A stretch of DNA of 64,000 nucleotides, from NCBI RefSeq assembly GCF_023522835.1, contig NZ_JALCZU010000005.1, positions 124,001 to 188,000 on the forward strand, in the 5' to 3' direction. The position numbers were made by a program, and so were the translations under genes. Below are positions 59,481 through 64,000 of this stretch, piece by piece (position 1 is the stretch's first letter; each line of letters begins with the position of its first letter). This DNA is from Oceanobacillus saliphilus (lineage in GTDB: Bacteria; Bacillota; Bacilli; Bacillales; Amphibacillaceae). The notes beneath the pieces are model-generated. The model saw only the letters and a list, made by a program, of their open reading frames with translations, ran no database searches and was not told the origin of the DNA.

Positions 59481-59519
59481 AAAAACGATTTCCAATTTAC
59501 ATAATTGGAAACCGTTTTT
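59481..59519. terminator. Terminator downstream of sda (bidirectional)
   Basis: AAAAACGATTTCCAATT pairs with AATTGGAAACCGTTTTT (one mismatch, 5-base loop) with A and T runs. Lies 17 bases past the sda stop on the minus strand. The stretch 59268-59480 between it and mrpA shows only AT-rich sequence with the mrp ribosome site. Confidence 0.88.
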
Positions 59520-59536
59520 GGTATTCTTTCATCTGT

Positions 59537-59680
59537 CTATCCTGAACGTTTAATTTTATGAGTTAACGATCTTTTATGAATCTCTTCTTCAAATAGAGAG
59601 AGGAAATCAGGACTTAATTGTAATTCACATGCTGTATAGTAGGATTCGAGCAATAAATCATCTGATAAATTTTCCATCAT
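59537..59680 (-). CDS. sda: Sporulation inhibitor Sda
   Basis: 47 residues, two-helix hairpin protein that binds histidine kinase KinA and blocks sporulation when replication is perturbed. The core LSDDLLLESYYTACELQLS and EEEIHKRSLTHKI match Sda. AGGAGGG precedes a double ATG (59680 or 59677). In B. subtilis sda also neighbours yqeG, and its transcription is DnaA-dependent; DnaA boxes lie just upstream here. Confidence 0.92.
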   Translation of the reverse strand: MMENLSDDLLLESYYTACELQLSPDFLSLFEEEIHKRSLTHKIKRSG

Positions 59681-59722
59681 ACAGCCCTCCTAAATCTTAG
59701 TCTATTGCTTGAAGTTAATAAT

Positions 59723-59751
59723 AATTTAACATGTTTCTTCAGGCAGGACAA
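59723..59751 (-). promoter_or_regulatory. Sigma-A promoter of sda
   Basis: On the minus strand TTGTCC (59751-59746), 17-base spacer, TAAATT (59728-59723), about 43 bases before sda. Confidence 0.6.
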
Positions 59752-59759
59752 GGTCGAAG

Positions 59760-59860
59760 TTATCTACAAAAGGATGTAGATAAGTTGTGCATAAAGCTGT
59801 TAACTAAACACCTAAACACCTATATGCAAACCTTTCTCAATGTTAGTAAAGTTATCCACA
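59760..59860. promoter_or_regulatory. Cluster of four DnaA boxes upstream of sda
   Basis: TTATCTACA at 59760-59768 (+), its exact inverted copy at 59775-59783 (-), TTATGCACA at 59786-59794 (-) and the consensus TTATCCACA at 59852-59860 (+). The first three begin 9 bases upstream of the sda -35. Matches DnaA control of sda known in B. subtilis. Confidence 0.85.
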
Positions 59861-60076
59861 ATGCAAATTAAGGAGGAAATTGTCGAACGATTCTTTCGGA
59901 TATTGGCGATAATTCAGTTATTTATTGGCAATTTTAAGCATAAAGTTATAATTTCGTTCTTTTACATAGCAATCAGTAGTTTTCTCTGTAAAACGTTAGT
60001 AAGTTATTATACGATTAGGTTATAATGAGATATTGTATTCAGAGATACGAATTAGACGCATTTGAGGTGTATGGAG

Positions 60077-60592
60077 ATGTTAAATTATTTTTTGCCAAAT
60101 GAACATGTGAAAAGCGTTTTCGACATCCAGCCGGAAACATTGAAAAAACGAGGGATAAAGGGGATCATCACTGACTTGGACAATACGCTGGTTGCCTGGG
60201 ATGTCAAGGACGCTACACCAGAAGTTATCCAGTGGTTTAAGTTAATGAAAGATCATGATATAAAAGTAACGATCATTTCGAACAATAGTCAGGAACGTGT
60301 AAGTGTTTTTTCTGAGCCATTGGGTACGCCGTTTGTTTACAGTGCGAGGAAACCATTAAGCAGGGCTTTTAGGACAGTTGCCAAAGAAATGGAACTAAAA
60401 AAGGACGAAGTTGTTGTAATCGGCGACCAGTTGCTGACAGATGTCCTAGGTGGAAATATCGCCGGTTTTTTCACAGTTCTTGTTGTGCCAATCGTGCAGA
60501 CAGATGGAAAAATAACTCGTTTTAACCGCAAAATTGAGCGGAGAATTTTAAACTATATGCGTCGTAAAGGAAAAATTAGCTGGGAGGAATAG
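60077..60592 (+). CDS. yqeG: YqeG-family HAD phosphatase
   Basis: 171 residues. HAD hydrolase of subfamily IIIA: nucleophile motif ITDLDNTLVAWD (about residues 31-42), Thr/Ser motif IISNNS, and GDQLLTDVLGGN with the Mg2+-binding Asp. YqeG relatives act on phosphatidylglycerol phosphate in some organisms; that activity is not assured here. ATG 60077 with GAGGTG 8 bases upstream. The spacer 59861-60076 is AT-rich with TATAAT at 60021-60026 but a poor -35. Head of the yqeG-H-aroE-yhbY-nadD-yqeK operon. Confidence 0.9.
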   Translation: MLNYFLPNEHVKSVFDIQPETLKKRGIKGIITDLDNTLVAWDVKDATPEVIQWFKLMKDHDIKVTIISNNSQERVSVFSEPLGTPFVYSARKPLSRAFRTVAKEMELKKDEVVVIGDQLLTDVLGGNIAGFFTVLVVPIVQTDGKITRFNRKIERRILNYMRRKGKISWEE

Positions 60593-60594
60593 AT

Positions 60595-61695
60595 TTGGAA
60601 ACTATATATTGCCAAGGATGCGGGATACAGATCCAAACAGAAAATCCGGATGCTGCAGGTTATACACCGTCTTCATCCTTAGAAAAGGAAAACATATTGT
60701 GCAGAAGATGTTTCCGGTTGAAACATTATAATGAAATCCAGGACGTTTCGATAACAGATGATGATTTCCTTCAAATGGTAAGTTCAATAAGGAATGCTAA
60801 CGGCTTAGTCGTTCATGTGATTGATATATTCGATGTGAATGGCAGTCTGATTAAAAGCCTTCCAAGAATTACGGGAGATAACCCAATTATACTAGTAGGA
60901 AATAAATTGGATTTGTTGCCTAAGTCTACAAATCGCAATAAACTGGAGCAATGGCTTCGATCTCAAGCTAAAGAGGCTGGTATAAAGGTGAAAGATGTCT
61001 TCCTCATATCCTCGGTTAAAGGCACAGGAATTGAAGAATTAACGTTGCAGCTAGATAAGTACAGAGAAAATAAGGATGTATATATAGTTGGCACCACCAA
61101 TGTAGGCAAGTCAACATTTATAAATCGCCTGATAAAGCAAACGACAGGATTAAAAGATGTCATTACTACTTCTTATTTCCCTGGAACAACTTTGGGGTTC
61201 ATTGAAATACCTTTGGATGAATTTACCTCACTTATTGATACACCGGGTATCGTTAATAAACAGCAAATGGCCCATTATATATCTGAAGAGGATCTGAAAG
61301 TAATCACACCAAATAAAGAAATTAAAGCCAGGGTGTACCAATTAAATAGTCAGCAGACATTATTTTTCGGTGGCTTAGCAAGAATTGATTTCATCAAAGG
61401 GGACAAGCAGTCATTTGTCTGCTATTTCTCTAACGAGTTGTCAATCCACCGTACGAAGCTGGAAAAAGCGGATGACCTTTATGAAAATCATCTTGGGGGA
61501 CTACTAACTCCACCTAATGCGAAAACATTGGAAAAGTTACCTAAACTCACTGCAAGTACGTTTAAAATAAGTGGGGAAAAGACCGATATTGTATTTCCTG
61601 GCTTAGGTTGGGTTAGTATTTCAGGGGTTAATACTACTGTTACCGCACACAGTCCTAAGGATGTATCCATTTCAATTCGGAAGTCATTACTATAA
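60595..61695 (+). CDS. yqeH: Circularly permuted ribosome biogenesis GTPase YqeH
   Basis: 366 residues from TTG with GGGAGG 7 bases upstream. N-terminal zinc finger (CQGC at residues 6-9, CRRC at 36-39), then GTPase motifs in permuted order: NKLD (G4) before GTTNVGKST (G1) and DTPG (G3). Needed for 30S/16S rRNA maturation in B. subtilis. Two bases after yqeG, so cotranslated. Confidence 0.96.
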   Translation: METIYCQGCGIQIQTENPDAAGYTPSSSLEKENILCRRCFRLKHYNEIQDVSITDDDFLQMVSSIRNANGLVVHVIDIFDVNGSLIKSLPRITGDNPIILVGNKLDLLPKSTNRNKLEQWLRSQAKEAGIKVKDVFLISSVKGTGIEELTLQLDKYRENKDVYIVGTTNVGKSTFINRLIKQTTGLKDVITTSYFPGTTLGFIEIPLDEFTSLIDTPGIVNKQQMAHYISEEDLKVITPNKEIKARVYQLNSQQTLFFGGLARIDFIKGDKQSFVCYFSNELSIHRTKLEKADDLYENHLGGLLTPPNAKTLEKLPKLTASTFKISGEKTDIVFPGLGWVSISGVNTTVTAHSPKDVSISIRKSLL

Positions 61696-61706
61696 GGAGG
61701 GGTCTT

Positions 61707-62552
61707 ATGGGGTATCGTTTCAAGCTCATCGGTTATCCAATTAGTCATTCTCTTTCTCCTTGGATTCATAAAGAATTCTTAGATAAGTCGAAAATACAGG
61801 GAACGTATACGATGCATGAAATAAAGCCGACCGATTCTTTTGAAGAAAGTATGATCCTGTTGAAGAATGAACAGATTGATGGTTTCAATATTACTGTTCC
61901 CTATAAACAGGATGTCATCCCACACTTGGATATCCTTGATGATACTGCAAAAGCTATGGGGGCAGTCAATACGGTAGTAAATCAAGATGGTAAATGGGTT
62001 GGTTATAATACGGATGGAATCGGATATTTGCGTTCATTGGAAAGCAAATATCCGGAATTGCTCCGTGATAAAGAGATTCGTGTTTTATTACTTGGAGCTG
62101 GTGGTGCTGCAAGAGCGATTTATTTTGCACTTGCCACAGCGAATTTTAAAAATATCGATATTGCAAACAGAACAAAATCCAGTGCAGAGGTAATTGCCGG
62201 GAATTCCAGCCAACCTAGGAGCACGAATATCCTCTCCTTGGAAGAAGCTGAGCAAATATTAGGCAAGTATGACCTTATTATTCAGACAACATCGGTCGGA
62301 ATGAAACCTAATGAAGATCAGACAATAATTTCACCCGACAGAATAAAAAAGAACGCTATTGTCAGTGATATCGTATATCAACCGCTGGAAACCAAATTTC
62401 TTAGGGAAGCTGCTGAGCGTGGAGCCAAAACACATCATGGTCACACAATGCTTTTATATCAAGCGTTATATGCCTTTGAAATCTGGACGAACAAAAAAAT
62501 AATCATTGATGATTTGGAAATAAAATTAAAAGCTTTATTGGAAGGAAGATAA
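61707..62552 (+). CDS. aroE: Shikimate dehydrogenase
   Basis: 281 residues. Reduces 3-dehydroshikimate with NADPH. Substrate motif GYPISHSLSPWIHKEF, catalytic Lys in NITVPYKQDVIPHLD, nucleotide motif GAGGAARAIYFAL, and GHTMLLYQALYAFE. AAGGAGGGG ribosome site. Position between yqeH and yhbY is conserved in Bacillus. Confidence 0.97.
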   Translation: MGYRFKLIGYPISHSLSPWIHKEFLDKSKIQGTYTMHEIKPTDSFEESMILLKNEQIDGFNITVPYKQDVIPHLDILDDTAKAMGAVNTVVNQDGKWVGYNTDGIGYLRSLESKYPELLRDKEIRVLLLGAGGAARAIYFALATANFKNIDIANRTKSSAEVIAGNSSQPRSTNILSLEEAEQILGKYDLIIQTTSVGMKPNEDQTIISPDRIKKNAIVSDIVYQPLETKFLREAAERGAKTHHGHTMLLYQALYAFEIWTNKKIIIDDLEIKLKALLEGR

Positions 62553-62553
62553 T

Positions 62554-62844
62554 ATGTTAACAGGTAAACAAAAACGATTTTTAAGATCGGAAGCACATCA
62601 TTTGAAGCCTATTTTTCAAGTTGGGAAGACCGCTGTAAACGAAAATATGATTCAGCAAATATCGGAAGCGTTAGAAAAGAGAGAGCTACTTAAAGTAAGT
62701 GTTCTTCAAAATTGTATGGAGGATAAGGACGTTGTTGCCGAACAGTTGTCTGTAGGAACCAATTCTGATATTGTACAAATAATCGGAAATAATATAGTGT
62801 TATATAAAGAATCTAAAGAAAACAAGCAGCTGCAATTACCTTAA
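62554..62844 (+). CDS. yhbY: CRS1/YhbY-domain RNA-binding protein
   Basis: 96 residues, single CRM domain (KQKRFLRSEAHHLKPIFQVGK, with GKTAVNENM). Binds pre-ribosomal RNA in E. coli. Starts one base after the aroE stop. B. subtilis name yqeI. Confidence 0.94.
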   Translation: MLTGKQKRFLRSEAHHLKPIFQVGKTAVNENMIQQISEALEKRELLKVSVLQNCMEDKDVVAEQLSVGTNSDIVQIIGNNIVLYKESKENKQLQLP

Positions 62845-62908
62845 TAGATAATAGGAAGAACCAGAACAGGGGAAGAAACAACATAAAGGTAAGTTAGAGG
62901 GGTTTATA

Positions 62909-63475
62909 ATGGAGCGGATAGGAATATTAGGGGGCACATTTGACCCGCCCCACTTAGGGCATCTATTGATAGCGGAAGAAGTAAGGCTGGCCATGGAACT
63001 AAATGAAGTATGGTTTATTCCGACCTATACGCCGCCACACAAAGATGCTGCAAAGACGAAAGCGATTGATCGAATAAAGATGCTACAACTTGCTACTGAG
63101 AGCAATCCTTTTTTTAAAGTGAATACAATTGAAATAGAACGTTCCGGTAAATCATATACTTTGGATACGATGAAATATTTAAAAAAGGAATTTCCAAAGA
63201 AGGATTTTTATTTCATAATTGGTGCAGATATGGTTGAGTATTTGCCGCATTGGCATAAGGTGGATGAACTTTTATCACTTGTCAACTTCGTAGGTGTAAA
63301 GCGCTCGGGATATCAAGTGGATACCGAATATCCAGTTACCGAAGTGGATATCCCGATGATCGATATTTCATCGTCCATGCTGCGTAATTGGCTGAGGTCC
63401 AAAAGATCTGTCAACTATATTGTACCTGATTCAGTAATATCATATATCGAGGAGAACCGTCTATATGAAAATTGA
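62909..63475 (+). CDS. nadD: Nicotinate-nucleotide adenylyltransferase
   Basis: 188 residues. Makes nicotinate adenine dinucleotide from NaMN and ATP. GGTFDPPHLGHLLIA at the N-terminus and the C-terminal ISSSMLRNWL are the nucleotidyltransferase signatures. Supplies the substrate of NadE (7.3 kb). Overlaps yqeK by 11 bases. Confidence 0.97.
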   Translation: MERIGILGGTFDPPHLGHLLIAEEVRLAMELNEVWFIPTYTPPHKDAAKTKAIDRIKMLQLATESNPFFKVNTIEIERSGKSYTLDTMKYLKKEFPKKDFYFIIGADMVEYLPHWHKVDELLSLVNFVGVKRSGYQVDTEYPVTEVDIPMIDISSSMLRNWLRSKRSVNYIVPDSVISYIEENRLYEN

Positions 63476-64000
63476 TTTAGCAATTGAAAAAGTAAAAGCC
63501 CATTTGACAGAAGAGAGATTTCAGCACTCCATCCGAGTGGCGGAAACAGCTGTCAAGTTAGCTGAGCTGTATCGTGATTCAACAGAAAAAGCAGAGCTTG
63601 CTGCCATTTTTCATGATTATGCAAAGTACCGTCCTCTGGATGAAATGAAGCATTGGATTAAGAAATCGCCACTGCCGAAAGATCTTCTGCATTATCATCA
63701 TGAATTATGGCATGGTCCGGTGGGAGCATTGCTTATTGAGGCCGAGCACGGAATAGTCGATAAAGAAATACAGAATGCCATCCATTATCATACAACCGGA
63801 AGAGCACATATGAGCAAGCTGGATAAAATTATTTTCCTTGCAGATTACATTGAACCCGGCAGGAAATTTCCAGGTGTTGATGATGTGAGGGAAATGGCTA
63901 AAAAGGATTTAACAAAAGCGTGCTGGATGGCCTCCAGAAACACGATCAACCATTTAGTAAATAAAGGCAATACGATATATCCTGACACGTTTTATGCATA
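63465..64000 (+). CDS. yqeK: YqeK, HD-domain Ap4A hydrolase (3' end beyond window)
   Basis: 178 codons visible from ATG 63465 inside the nadD end, with CGAGGAGAACC upstream; the stop is outside the window, but the usual length (~186) means only a few residues are missing. HD-fold metal ligands: H in FQHSIRVAE, FHDYAK (HD), HHELWHGPVG, HYHTTG and LADYIEP. YqeK members hydrolyse diadenosine tetraphosphate symmetrically. nadD-yqeK coupling is conserved. Confidence 0.93.
   Translation, partial: MKIDLAIEKVKAHLTEERFQHSIRVAETAVKLAELYRDSTEKAELAAIFHDYAKYRPLDEMKHWIKKSPLPKDLLHYHHELWHGPVGALLIEAEHGIVDKEIQNAIHYHTTGRAHMSKLDKIIFLADYIEPGRKFPGVDDVREMAKKDLTKACWMASRNTINHLVNKGNTIYPDTFYA

Noticed and set aside
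59880-59912. Tiny 10-codon TTG frame after AAGGAGG at 59870
   Set aside because: Good ribosome-site-like sequence but a product of 10 residues with no context; chance match likely.
59840-60025. 61-codon plus-strand frame between the DnaA boxes and yqeG
   Set aside because: No ribosome site at its start, AT-rich composition and no recognisable domain; it runs across the DnaA box at 59852.

Overview
The window is chromosomal core sequence from a low-GC, endospore-forming member of the Bacillaceae. The evidence is the gene order, which follows the Bacillus subtilis spoIVF-rplU-obg-pheA-safA-ruvAB-queA-tgt-spoVB-secDF-recJ-relA-hisS-aspS-alaS-udk-greA-yqeGHI map with local gains and losses, plus the sporulation genes (spoIVFA/FB, spo0B, safA, coxA-like, spoVB, sigK, sda, an RsfA-type regulator). 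A complete seven-gene Mrp Na+/H+ antiporter operon would fit a salt- or alkali-tolerant genus such as Oceanobacillus or Virgibacillus; that placement is inference. I see no prophage, insertion sequence, CRISPR array, tRNA or rRNA.

Layout. 1-8.7 kb: spoIVFA-spoIVFB (pro-sigma-K processing), an L21-leader-controlled rplU-prp-rpmA operon, spo0B-obg-pheA, safA, nadE and a spore cortex lipoprotein. 8.8-13.9 kb: yebC, ruvA-ruvB-DUF2905-queA-tgt-yajC (Holliday junction processing, queuosine, Sec accessory). 14.3-20.6 kb: a small membrane protein, an ArsB/NhaD-type permease, spoVB, comN and a fused secDF. 20.7-28.3 kb: a LapA-domain protein, recJ-apt, relA-dtd, an SH3/amidase cell-wall hydrolase and a 57-residue HTH-like protein. 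28.3-32.1 kb: a T-box leader, hisS-aspS, then a 6S RNA gene. 32.2-41.5 kb: RsfA family, rarA, cymR-iscS-mnmA-TPR-recD2, a zinc-ribbon microprotein and an AI-2E family permease. 41.5-50.6 kb: T-box-alaS, ireB-ruvX-DUF1292, mltG, trmR-udk, greA, yrrS, mtnN. 50.7-59.3 kb, mostly on the minus strand: an uninterrupted sigK, an orphan murE paralogue and mrpA-G. 59.5-64 kb: sda with a cluster of DnaA boxes, then yqeG-yqeH-aroE-yhbY-nadD-yqeK (cut by the window end).

How it fits together. Much of the window serves sporulation timing: Sda (DnaA-linked checkpoint), Spo0B (phosphorelay), pro-sigma-K and its SpoIVFB protease, and coat, cortex and peptidoglycan-precursor functions (SafA, CoxA-like, SpoVB, possibly the extra MurE). 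A second theme is translation and tRNA: three aminoacyl-tRNA synthetases under two T-boxes, tRNA modification (QueA, Tgt, IscS-MnmA, TrmR), D-aminoacyl-tRNA editing and ribosome assembly GTPases (Obg, YqeH). Several genes normally present at these positions in B. subtilis are missing (bofC/csbX, trhP1/P2, yrvM, nadBCA), and a few regulatory structures (hairpins burying Shine-Dalgarno sequences, a terminator in the greA leader, an Asp-type T-box in front of hisS) deserve checking. I did not find a clearly novel multi-gene system; the best leads are the orphan MurE beside sigK, the hairpin-locked lipoprotein gene and the dispersed repeats flanking safA.
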